A stretch of 5,693 nucleotides of DNA, from contig CAMAJQ010000066.1 of the NCBI GenBank assembly GCA_945835865.1, forward strand, positions 1 through 5,693. The letters are read 5' to 3'. The translations under genes were made by a program, and so were the position numbers. Positions within the stretch are counted from its first letter, which is position 1, and the number at the start of each line of letters is the position of its first letter. Of the stretch, positions 1-5,579 are shown one piece after another. The DNA is from an uncultured Clostridia bacterium. Its GTDB lineage: Bacteria; Bacillota; Clostridia; Christensenellales; Borkfalkiaceae. The notes beneath the pieces were generated by a model. It saw only the letters and a list, made by a program, of their open reading frames with translations. It was not told where the DNA came from and did not search any database.

Positions 1-1
1 C

Positions 2-853
2 GACCTTCCCGAAGGCTTCGTCGATTACGTCGATTACGCCGAAACTCTTCTCAACGAGGAAGATACGACCGCCCTTTACGAAGGGGGAAAGATTTTTCTC
101 AAAGCCTTCTCCGTTCCGGACTCTGTCTGGATGACGGAATACGTTTACGACGCCGACCGCGGCGGATACGCCGTCGCCGAGGACAGAGAACTCAAAGTCG
201 TCGGGATCTGTTTCGATTACCATAACGACTCCTCTCTTTCCGCCGTCGTCTCCGAAGGGCTTGCCGACGAACTTTCCTGCGGCACGGCGGACTACTATTA
301 CGATTTTCTGACGGGTGCGCTCTCGCAGGACAAATCCGACCTCACGAAACTCGTCTCCCTGGAATCCGAACGCTTCGGAAACGTCGGATACGAACTCGTT
401 CATCCCGTCGTCTACGAACTCAACCAGATCGACGATATCCTCTTCGTCCTGAAGAGGGTGTTCACCGTCATCGGTATTTTCTTCTCCCTGTTCTCCTCCC
501 TCATGCTGGCGAACTTTATCGGAACGAGCATCTCCTTCAAGCGGAAGGAGATCGGCGTGCTGCGCGCCATCGGCTCCCGCTCCGCCGACGTCTTCCGCAT
601 TTTCTTCTCCGAATCCTCGATCATTGCCATCGTCGACGTGGTCCTCTCCCTCGCGGCGACCCTCGTCCTGACGGTCGTCCTCAACGGCGTCTTCCGCAAC
701 GAACTCGGCATGATCGTCACCGTACTGCATTTCGGCATCCGTCCGATCGCGCTGACCCTTCTCGTCTGCGTGATCGTCGTGACCGTCGCGACCTTCCTGC
801 CCGTCAGGAAATTCGCGCGCAAAAAACCCATCGACGCCATCCGCGACCGCTGA
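2..853 (+). CDS. FtsX/MacB-type ABC transporter permease, C-terminal part (5' truncated by window edge)
   Basis: The frame is open from base 2 with no stop, so the gene begins outside the window; the ATG at 131 is internal and is not favoured as the start. The visible part is 283 residues. Residues 1 to about 145 are soluble, acidic and Tyr-rich, which fits the extracytoplasmic domain of this family. Three hydrophobic segments follow at about 150-177, 205-227 and 246-268. After the first is the stretch FKRKEIGVLRAIGSR (about 179-193), the cytoplasmic coupling motif typical of FtsX-domain permeases. The protein ends in PVRKFARKKPIDAIR, also a family hallmark. Such proteins couple a MacB-like ATPase to export or to mechanical work at the membrane. 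In many Clostridia they are fused to an N-terminal ATPase in one long protein; whether that is so here cannot be seen. The substrate is unknown. The gene ends 73 nt before ecfA1, with no T-tract terminator in between. Confidence 0.9.
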   Translation, partial: DLPEGFVDYVDYAETLLNEEDTTALYEGGKIFLKAFSVPDSVWMTEYVYDADRGGYAVAEDRELKVVGICFDYHNDSSLSAVVSEGLADELSCGTADYYYDFLTGALSQDKSDLTKLVSLESERFGNVGYELVHPVVYELNQIDDILFVLKRVFTVIGIFFSLFSSLMLANFIGTSISFKRKEIGVLRAIGSRSADVFRIFFSESSIIAIVDVVLSLAATLVLTVVLNGVFRNELGMIVTVLHFGIRPIALTLLVCVIVVTVATFLPVRKFARKKPIDAIRDR

Positions 854-887
854 CCGGTCCTTCGGAGCGCGTCGGCTCTTCCGCGGC

Positions 888-913
888 GCCGCAAACGGAC
901 GCCGCAAACGAAC
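888..913. repeat. Two-copy 13-nt imperfect tandem repeat
   Basis: GCCGCAAACGGAC (888-900) is followed directly by GCCGCAAACGAAC (901-913), identical at 12 of 13 positions. It lies in the gap before ecfA1. It probably arose by slippage, and I see no binding-site logic that makes it a regulatory element. Confidence 0.7.
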
Positions 914-926
914 GGACGTACACATT

Positions 927-1772
927 ATGAACGCTATCGAATTCACAAACGCGACCTACCGCTATCCGGGCGACGACGCCCCCGTTCTCAACTCCCTCTC
1001 TTTTTCGATCCGACAGGGCTCTTTTTCCGTCGTGCTCGGAAGGAACGGGAGCGGCAAATCGACTGCCGCGAAGTTGATCAACGCCCTCATTCTGCCGAAC
1101 GAAGGGAACGTCGTCGTTCTCGGAAAAGACACCGTCCGCGCGGCGGACGGCGACCTGCTCTTCGAGATCCGCAAGTCCGCCGGCATGGTCTTTCAGAACC
1201 CCGACAATCAGCAGATCGCCTCCATCGTGGAGGACGACGTCGTCTTCGGCCCCGAAAACGTCGGCATGCCGAGGGAAGAGATCGCCGAACGCATCGCCTT
1301 CGCCCTCGAAGCGACGGGCACGGAGCAATTCCGCCACGCGCAGGTCTCCCGTCTCTCGGGCGGACAAAAACAGCGCGTCGCCATCGCGGGCGTGCTCGCC
1401 CTCCGTCCCGAAATCGTCATTCTCGACGAATCGACCTCCATGCTCGACCCCAAAGGGCGCAGAGAGGTTCTGGACGTCATACGCAAACTGCAGAAAGAAC
1501 ACGGCATCACCGTGATCGATATCACCCATTATATGGACGAGGCAACGGACGCCGACGAGGCGTTCGTTCTGCGGAATGGCGAACTCGCTTTCGCCGGTAC
1601 GCCGAAAGAACTGTTCGCCCGGACCGACCTTCTCCGCGCGTGCGGGCTGGAACTGCCCCGCGCGGCGGAACTCGCGAAAAAACTCAACGAAAACGGCGTT
1701 CCCGTCGGCGACGGAATTCTGACGACGGAGGAGCTTACGGAAAAATTATGCGAATTGTTGCAGACGGACTGA
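927..1772 (+). CDS. ecfA1: ECF transporter ATPase subunit EcfA1
   Basis: This 281-residue protein is one of the two cytoplasmic ATPases of an energy-coupling factor transporter, which powers uptake of vitamins or metal ions by separate S components. ABC motifs appear in order: Walker A GRNGSGKST (38-46), Q-loop Gln90 in FQNPDNQ, signature LSGGQKQR (143-150), Walker B IVILDES (163-169, catalytic Glu168), D-loop SMLDP (171-175) and switch His201. The Walker B variant LDEST followed by SMLDPKGR is typical of EcfA1 rather than EcfA2. The C-terminal 60 or so residues form the usual Ecf extension. The length is normal for the family. The start at 927 gives the expected N-terminus (IEFTNATYRYP), although the ribosome binding site is poor: only GGACG at 914-918 lies upstream. 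No promoter is visible in the 73-nt gap, so it may be transcribed from further upstream. Assignment to EcfA1 is strong. Confidence 0.96.
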   Translation: MNAIEFTNATYRYPGDDAPVLNSLSFSIRQGSFSVVLGRNGSGKSTAAKLINALILPNEGNVVVLGKDTVRAADGDLLFEIRKSAGMVFQNPDNQQIASIVEDDVVFGPENVGMPREEIAERIAFALEATGTEQFRHAQVSRLSGGQKQRVAIAGVLALRPEIVILDESTSMLDPKGRREVLDVIRKLQKEHGITVIDITHYMDEATDADEAFVLRNGELAFAGTPKELFARTDLLRACGLELPRAAELAKKLNENGVPVGDGILTTEELTEKLCELLQTD

Positions 1773-2620
1773 CTTTTACTTACAACCGGAAGACGAAGTT
1801 TGCCAAAAAAGCCCTCGACGACGTTACGCTGACCATCCGTGAGGGCTCCTTCTTCGGCATTATCGGGCATACGGGAAGCGGAAAATCCACTTTCATCCAG
1901 CACCTGAACGGACTGATCCCCGTGGAGAGCGGCACGCTCACCGTCGGCGACCTCGACCTTTCCAAGGGCAAAAAGACGGATAAAAAAGGATTGCGCGCCC
2001 TTCGGGCGAAGATCGGCATGGTCTTCCAATACCCCGAATATCAACTCTTTGCCACCACCGTTTACGAAGACGTGGCGTTCGGCTATCACAATTTCTTTCC
2101 CGAAAAAAGCAAGGAAGAAGAACGCGCGGCGGTGTTCGCCGCCCTGAGAACGGTCGGACTCGACGATTCCGTTGCGGACAAATCTCCCTTCGATCTCTCG
2201 GGCGGACAAAAGCGACGGGTCGCCATCGCGGGCGTACTCGTCTCCGACCCCGAAGTCCTCGTCCTCGACGAACCCGTCGCAGGGCTCGACCCCGCGGGCA
2301 AAAACGAACTGATGGCTCTTCTCCACCGCATACACGACGGGGGAAAGAAGACGGTCGTCGTCGTCTCGCACGATATGGACGACGTCGCCGAAAACTGCGA
2401 CGCCCTCGCCGTCTTTTCCGAGGGGCGCGTCGTCATGACGGGAACTCCCGAAGAGGTCTTCTCCCGTCGGAAGGAATTGGAAGAACTCCGTCTGGACGTG
2501 CCCGTCACGCGGAAGATCGCGGACGCCCTCGCGGAAAAAGGACTCGGAAACGCCTTTCCCCTCCGCTCGGACGATTTCGTCCGTAAGGTAGCGCAACTCT
2601 ATCGGGGAAAGCGGGTATAA
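1748..2620 (+). CDS. ecfA2: ECF transporter ATPase subunit EcfA2
   Basis: This 290-residue protein is the second, non-identical ATPase of the ECF module and pairs with EcfA1 to drive transport through EcfT. Motifs are Walker A GHTGSGKST (40-48), Q-loop Gln94 in VFQYPEYQ, signature LSGGQKRR (150-157), Walker B VLVLDEP (170-176, Glu175), D-loop AGLDP (178-182) and His208. GHTGSGKST followed by IQHLNGL, and the FQYPEYQLF segment, are EcfA2 hallmarks. The frame is open further upstream to 1640, but those codons lie over ecfA1 and encode low-complexity Arg-rich sequence. The ATG at 1748 starts the family's usual N-terminus (strand, then LTFTYN). The gene overlaps the end of ecfA1 by 25 nt, which suggests translational coupling. 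Candidate ribosome binding sites are GGAGGAG at 1727-1733 (14 nt away, rather far) or the weaker GGAAA at 1739-1743. Confidence 0.96.
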   Translation: MRIVADGLTFTYNRKTKFAKKALDDVTLTIREGSFFGIIGHTGSGKSTFIQHLNGLIPVESGTLTVGDLDLSKGKKTDKKGLRALRAKIGMVFQYPEYQLFATTVYEDVAFGYHNFFPEKSKEEERAAVFAALRTVGLDDSVADKSPFDLSGGQKRRVAIAGVLVSDPEVLVLDEPVAGLDPAGKNELMALLHRIHDGGKKTVVVVSHDMDDVAENCDALAVFSEGRVVMTGTPEEVFSRRKELEELRLDVPVTRKIADALAEKGLGNAFPLRSDDFVRKVAQLYRGKRV

Positions 2621-2677
2621 AACCCTTAAAACGACCGATCATCGGCTTATAAGTTATTTTTTCTTTACAGGTGTTCT

Positions 2678-3499
2678 ATGTTGAGCGACATGACTTTCGG
2701 TCAGTATTACCCTTCGGAATCTCCCGTGCACCGCATGGATCCGAGGGCGAAACTACTGCTTTTAATCGTTTATATCGTAGCGGTGTTCCTCGCGAAAAAT
2801 TTTTACGGACTCGCCGTCTGCCTGATCTTTCTGCTCCTTGCGATCGCCTTTTCGCGCGTGCCCGTCCGCTCGGTGCTGAAAAGCGTCAAAGGCATCGTCA
2901 TTCTCATTCTCTTCACCTTCGTGCTGAACGTCCTGTTCTACACGCCGAAGGAAGGGGACGTGGTGCTGTTCTGGCGTGTGACCGTTCAGGGGCTCGTCTC
3001 CGCGTCCTTTTTCGCTCTCCGGATCATCTTTCTCGTCATGGGAAGTTCGGTCCTCACCCTCACCACCACCCCCGTCAGCCTGACGGACGGTCTGGAATCT
3101 CTGCTCGCTCCCCTTGCGCTCATCCGTTTCCCCGTGCACGATCTCGCGCTCATCATGTCCATCGCCCTCCGCATGATCCCCACCCTTGCGGAAGAGACCG
3201 ACCGCATCATCCGCGCGCAGAAAGCGAGAGGCGCGGACTTCGAAAGCGGAAATCTCGTTTCCCGTGCGAAGGCGCTCGTGCCCGTTCTCGTTCCCTTGCT
3301 GGTCAGCGCATTCCGCCGCGCGAACGAACTCGGCGACGCGATGGACGCCCGTTGCTACGCGGGCAGTTCCAAGCGGACGAAATACAAAAAACTGAAATTT
3401 TCCTATCGGGATCTCCTCGCCCTTCTCGTCACGGGCGCCCTTCTCGCAGGGGTCATCCTGTGCAACGTTTACGCTTACCTTCTTCCCGTGCTCTATTGA
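2678..3499 (+). CDS. ecfT: ECF transporter transmembrane coupling protein EcfT
   Basis: This 273-residue membrane protein links the EcfA1/EcfA2 ATPases to the S component. The N-terminus (LSDMTFGQYYP, then SPVHRMDPRAK at 15-25) is the family's standard entry into the first helix. Hydrophobic segments lie at about 25-40, 44-60, 72-90, 106-128 and 247-270, with a weaker one near 150-170. The coupling helices carry the two three-residue motifs that dock into the ATPases: Ala-Arg-Gly at 183-185 (QKARGADFES) and Ala-Arg-Cys at 224-226 (AMDARCYAG). The Cys in the second replaces Gly; from memory this is common in Firmicutes EcfT and not a defect. The ATG at 2678 is chosen because it restores the family N-terminus; AGGTG at 2669-2673 is a short-spaced ribosome binding site (4 nt). 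The gene follows ecfA2 after 57 nt. The substrate cannot be inferred, because no S component is nearby. Confidence 0.95.
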   Translation: MLSDMTFGQYYPSESPVHRMDPRAKLLLLIVYIVAVFLAKNFYGLAVCLIFLLLAIAFSRVPVRSVLKSVKGIVILILFTFVLNVLFYTPKEGDVVLFWRVTVQGLVSASFFALRIIFLVMGSSVLTLTTTPVSLTDGLESLLAPLALIRFPVHDLALIMSIALRMIPTLAEETDRIIRAQKARGADFESGNLVSRAKALVPVLVPLLVSAFRRANELGDAMDARCYAGSSKRTKYKKLKFSYRDLLALLVTGALLAGVILCNVYAYLLPVLY

Positions 3500-3501
3500 A
3501 T

Positions 3502-3523
3502 CGCCTTTCGCGCAGGAAAGGCG
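3502..3523 (+). other. Perfect 8-bp hairpin between ecfT and truA
   Basis: CGCCTTTC (3502-3509) pairs fully with GAAAGGCG (3516-3523) around the loop GCGCAG. It begins two bases after the ecfT stop codon. No T-run follows, so it is not a standard intrinsic terminator. An alternative stem, GGCGG (3520-3524) with CCGCC (3534-3538), shares bases with its 3' arm and cannot form at the same time. The role could be protection of the ecfT mRNA end, processing, or tuning of truA translation; this is inference. Confidence 0.5.
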
Positions 3524-3552
3524 GACAGACGTACCGCCCGACGGAGACAGAA

Positions 3553-4344
3553 ATGAAAAGAATCGTCCTTACACTTTCATACGACGGAACGGACTTCTGC
3601 GGCTGGCAGGTCCAGCCGGAAAAACGAACGGTCCAGGGGACCCTCGAACGCGCCCTTTCCGGACTGACGGGCGAAACCGTCTCCGTGACGGGGAGCGGCA
3701 GAACGGACAGCGGCGTACACGCGGCGGCGCAAGTCGCCCACTTCGACACCCGCTCCGCCATCCCGCCCGAACGCTTCGCCCCCGCCCTCAACGCCGTTCT
3801 TCCCGCCGACGTCTCCGTCCTTTCGAGCCGCGAAGGAGAAGAAGGGTTTCACGCGCGGTTTTCCGCAAAGGAAAAAACGTACCGTTACGCCGCATACCTC
3901 TCCCCCGTCGAACTTCCGCTGAAAAACCGGTACGCCGTACGCGTCGATCCCCGTACGGACGTCTCCCGCATGGCGGAAGCGGCGGAATATCTCGTCGGCA
4001 CACACGATTTTTCCTGTTTTCTCGCGAGCAATTCCTCGGTGAAAAACACCGTGCGGACGGTGTACGAATCCAGGGTTTTCCGACGGGGAGAAGACGTGTT
4101 TTTCGTCATCCGCGGCAACGGCTTCCTCTATAATATGGTGCGGATCGCCGCGGGCACCCTGCTCAGGGTCGGGGAAGGGAAAATACCGCCCGAAGCCGTG
4201 AAGGAAGTGCTCGGAAAAAAGGACCGCTCGCTCGCGGGGATCACCATGCCGCCGCAGGGTCTCACCCTGCTTTCGGTAGAATACGGTTCTCCCGCCCCCG
4301 GGAAAGAGGACGAAAACGGCGGTGATCCGCAAAAAAGCCCCTGA
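3553..4344 (+). CDS. truA: tRNA pseudouridine(38-40) synthase TruA
   Basis: This 263-residue enzyme converts uridines 38, 39 and 40 in the anticodon stem-loop of tRNAs to pseudouridine. It has the TruA start LTLSYDGTDFCGWQVQP (6-22) and the catalytic motif GSGRTDSGVHA (47-57), in which Asp52 is the nucleophile equivalent to E. coli Asp60. It also has FHARFSAKEKTYRY (99-112), the C-terminal core GNGFLYNMVRIAAGTLL (188-204) and PPQGLTLL (233-240). The length is normal except for a polar tail after residue 245 (Pro, Gly, Glu, Asp, Lys), which looks disordered. The ATG at 3553 is preceded by GGAG at 3543-3546 with 6-nt spacing. The same frame stays open upstream across ecfT as far as 2671, but that stretch is an out-of-frame artefact of ecfT. 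The gene sits in the conserved Firmicutes order between ecfT and rplM. Confidence 0.97.
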   Translation: MKRIVLTLSYDGTDFCGWQVQPEKRTVQGTLERALSGLTGETVSVTGSGRTDSGVHAAAQVAHFDTRSAIPPERFAPALNAVLPADVSVLSSREGEEGFHARFSAKEKTYRYAAYLSPVELPLKNRYAVRVDPRTDVSRMAEAAEYLVGTHDFSCFLASNSSVKNTVRTVYESRVFRRGEDVFFVIRGNGFLYNMVRIAAGTLLRVGEGKIPPEAVKEVLGKKDRSLAGITMPPQGLTLLSVEYGSPAPGKEDENGGDPQKSP

Positions 4345-4371
4345 AAAAAGGAAAAACGCTTTTTTTTGCGG
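4327..4371 (+). terminator. Terminator-like hairpin across the truA stop codon
   Basis: CCGC-AAAAAA-GC (4327-4338) pairs with GC-TTTTTTTT-GCGG (4358-4371), with about two T residues unpaired. The truA stop codon (4342-4344) lies in the loop. The T8 run is inside the 3' arm rather than after it, so the geometry is not textbook. It may end ecfT-truA transcripts just before the rplM promoter. Termination is inferred from shape and position only. Confidence 0.5.
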
Positions 4372-4388
4372 AAAACCCTTTCAAACGC

Positions 4389-4417
4389 TTGACAAAAAAG
4401 CGGAAATTTTATAAAAT
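4389..4417 (+). promoter_or_regulatory. Sigma-A type promoter of rplM-rpsI
   Basis: A perfect -35 TTGACA (4389-4394) is separated by 17 nt from a -10 TAAAAT (4412-4417). An overlapping TATAAA at 4410-4415 gives a 15-nt spacer and is less likely. Transcription would begin near 4424-4427, leaving a leader of about 80 nt before rplM. An inverted repeat, CGCTT (4386-4390) with AAGCG (4398-4402), straddles the -35 box. Confidence 0.85.
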
Positions 4418-4423
4418 GATACG

Positions 4424-4507
4424 GTGATTATAAGGAAACGTACGCTTGATGAACTAGCCCCTCTGACAGGTCGTTCCTCTATATAATAAAATATCGGAGA
4501 TGATACG
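4424..4507 (+). promoter_or_regulatory. rplM 5' leader, candidate L13 autoregulatory region
   Basis: About 84 nt lie between the predicted transcription start and the rplM ATG. GAAC (4451-4454) can pair with GTTC (4473-4476), enclosing CCT (4460-4462) pairing with AGG (4468-4470) around the loop CTGAC. An AT-rich single-stranded stretch (4479-4494) and the ribosome binding site GGAG (4496-4499, 8 nt from the ATG) follow. L13 is known to regulate its own operon through leader RNA in other bacteria, including Firmicutes. I did not recognise a specific conserved leader motif here, so autoregulation is inferred from position and leader length. Confidence 0.45.
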
Positions 4508-4942
4508 ATGAAGAGTTACATGGCTACCAACCAGACGGTTGAAAGAAAATGGTACGTCGTCGACGCTTCCGGAATGGCTCTCGGCAGACTTGCCTCGCAG
4601 GTTGCCGCAATCCTTCGCGGAAAAAACAAGCCCACGTTCACCCCGAACGTCGACACCGGCGACTTCGTGATCGTAGTGAACACCGACAAGGTCGTTCTTA
4701 CGGGTAAAAAACTGGAACAGAAATATTACACTTACCACACGGGTTATATCGGCGGACTCAAGCAGATCCCGTATAGCAGAATGATGGCTGAAAAATCCGA
4801 CCTTGCCGTTTACGAAGCGGTAAAAGGTATGCTCCCCAAGAACAAGCTCGGCAGACAGATGTTGACCAAACTCAGGGTCTACAAAGGTGCGGAGCACAAT
4901 CACCAGGCGCAGCAGCCCGTCGAACTGACGTTAGAGAAATAA
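4508..4942 (+). CDS. rplM: 50S ribosomal protein L13
   Basis: This 144-residue protein is a 23S rRNA-binding component and early assembly protein of the large subunit. It follows the L13 family throughout: [11 protein letters not shown] (12-22), LGRLAS (25-30), [17 protein letters not shown] (36-52), VVLTGKK (62-68), HTGYIGGLK (77-85), [12 protein letters not shown] (105-116) and the conserved end EHNHQAQQP (129-137). The length matches family members of 142-145 residues. The start at 4508 has GGAG at 4496-4499 with 8-nt spacing; Met5 is a possible but less well placed alternative. It is the first gene of a two-gene unit, 15 nt before rpsI, behind its own promoter. Arginine is mostly AGA here, unlike the CGC-rich ecf genes, which fits high-expression codon selection. 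Confidence 0.99.
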   Translation: MKSYMATNQTVERKWYVVDASGMALGRLASQVAAILRGKNKPTFTPNVDTGDFVIVVNTDKVVLTGKKLEQKYYTYHTGYIGGLKQIPYSRMMAEKSDLAVYEAVKGMLPKNKLGRQMLTKLRVYKGAEHNHQAQQPVELTLEK

Positions 4943-4957
4943 TCGGAGGAATCGGTC

Positions 4958-5371
4958 ATGGCAAAAGTATCTGTTAAGAAAAAACTTCAGTACTGGGGAA
5001 CGGGCAGAAGAAAATGCGCCGTTGCGAGAGTCAGACTCATCCCCGGCGGCACGGGCGCGATCAACATCAACGGCAGAAGCATTGACGAATATTGCGACCT
5101 TGACACTTTGAAACTGATCATCCGTCAGCCCCTCGTGCTTACGGAAACGGAATCCAAGTACGACGTTTTCGTCAACGTAAACGGCGGCGGCTTCACCGGT
5201 CAGGCAGGCGCGATCCGTCACGGCATCGCGAGAGCGCTTATCGTTGCGGAACCCGAACTTCGTCCCGCTTTGAAAAAAGAAGGATATCTCACGAGAGATC
5301 CGAGAATGAAGGAAAGAAAGAAGTACGGCTTGAAGAAAGCACGTCGCGCTCCTCAGTTCTCCAAGAGATGA
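4958..5371 (+). CDS. rpsI: 30S ribosomal protein S9
   Basis: This 137-residue small-subunit protein has a C-terminal tail that reaches the P-site tRNA in the decoding centre. Visible hallmarks are [16 protein letters not shown] (12-27), IRQPL (55-59), [20 protein letters not shown] (75-94), [20 protein letters not shown] (111-130) and the invariant end QFSKR (133-137). It is about seven residues longer than E. coli S9, at the N-terminus. The ATG at 4958 has a perfect GGAGG at 4945-4949 with 8-nt spacing. It follows rplM by 15 nt and must be co-transcribed with it. Arg codons are mainly AGA, as in rplM. Its stop codon falls inside a tight palindrome (5363-5377), and a strong terminator follows. 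Confidence 0.99.
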   Translation: MAKVSVKKKLQYWGTGRRKCAVARVRLIPGGTGAININGRSIDEYCDLDTLKLIIRQPLVLTETESKYDVFVNVNGGGFTGQAGAIRHGIARALIVAEPELRPALKKEGYLTRDPRMKERKKYGLKKARRAPQFSKR

Positions 5372-5381
5372 TCTCTTCGGT

Positions 5382-5407
5382 CTCTCCTCTCCGTCCGGAG
5401 AGAAGAG
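5382..5407 (+). other. Imperfect hairpin upstream of the rpsI terminator
   Basis: CTCT-C-CTCTCC (5382-5392) pairs with GGAGAG-A-AGAG (5397-5407) around the loop GTCC, with one C-A mismatch. No T-run follows. It starts 11 nt after the rpsI stop codon and may protect the mRNA end; function is inferred. Confidence 0.45.
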
Positions 5408-5424
5408 TTCCGTTCCGACAAACT

Positions 5425-5457
5425 CCCCCCTTTCCTTTTCCGGAAGGGGGGTTTTCT
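5425..5457 (+). terminator. Intrinsic terminator of the rplM-rpsI unit
   Basis: CCCCCCTT (5425-5432) pairs with AAGGGGGG (5444-5451). The stem extends by CC (5434-5435) with GG (5442-5443) past one bulged T, closing the loop TTTTCC. TTTTCT (5452-5457) follows directly. The GC-rich stem, short T-run and position 54 nt after rpsI make this a convincing Rho-independent terminator. Confidence 0.9.
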
Positions 5458-5572
5458 ATGTCCTTTCCCCGCACGCATTTTCCGTCCGAAAACCGACGAT
5501 GCGGGAATTCCTTCCTCTCCTTGCGGAAGAAATCTTCGGAAGAAACACGGACCGCATCAAAAACTTCAGTAT
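5458..5572. other. Intergenic sequence, no supported gene
   Basis: Between the rpsI terminator and the palindromic element I see no gene with a ribosome binding site or recognisable family. A weak hairpin, CGCATTTTC (5474-5482) with GAAAA (5488-5492) and TGCG (5500-5503), is present. A 9-nt direct repeat CGGAAGAAA occurs at 5524-5532 and 5537-5545. A 39-codon frame starting with ATG at 5499 runs into the neighbouring repeat element and ends at 5618; it lacks a ribosome binding site and I do not call it a gene. Confidence 0.6.
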
Positions 5573-5579
5573 ATCCCGC

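Noticed and set aside
853..926. Terminator or promoter between the permease gene and ecfA1
   Set aside because: Short GC-rich palindromes occur, but there is no T-run and no -35/-10 pair with suitable spacing.
804..1529. Antisense open frame (241 codons) opposite ecfA1
   Set aside because: It mirrors the codon pattern of ecfA1, matches no family I recognise, and has no promoter or ribosome binding site.
1640..1747. N-terminal extension of EcfA2
   Set aside because: It lies over ecfA1 and encodes Arg-rich low-complexity residues. The family N-terminus fits the ATG at 1748.
1529..2596. Long antisense open frame (355 codons) opposite ecfA2 and the end of ecfA1
   Set aside because: The sense strand encodes two complete, motif-perfect EcfA proteins. 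The antisense product is low-complexity and reflects codon bias of the sense genes.
2671..3552. Extension of the truA frame upstream to give a 557-residue protein
   Set aside because: The extra sequence is Arg/His/Pro-rich and lies out of frame over a clear ecfT. The TruA family N-terminus begins at 3553 with a good ribosome binding site.
3577..4332. Antisense open frame (251 codons) opposite truA
   Set aside because: It is a shadow of truA codon bias, Gly/Arg/Phe-rich, without family resemblance.
4482..4487. Perfect TATAAT in the rplM leader as a second promoter
   Set aside because: The nearest -35-like sequence, CTGACA (4463-4468), leaves only a 13-nt spacer, and the box lies too close to the ribosome binding site for a useful leader.
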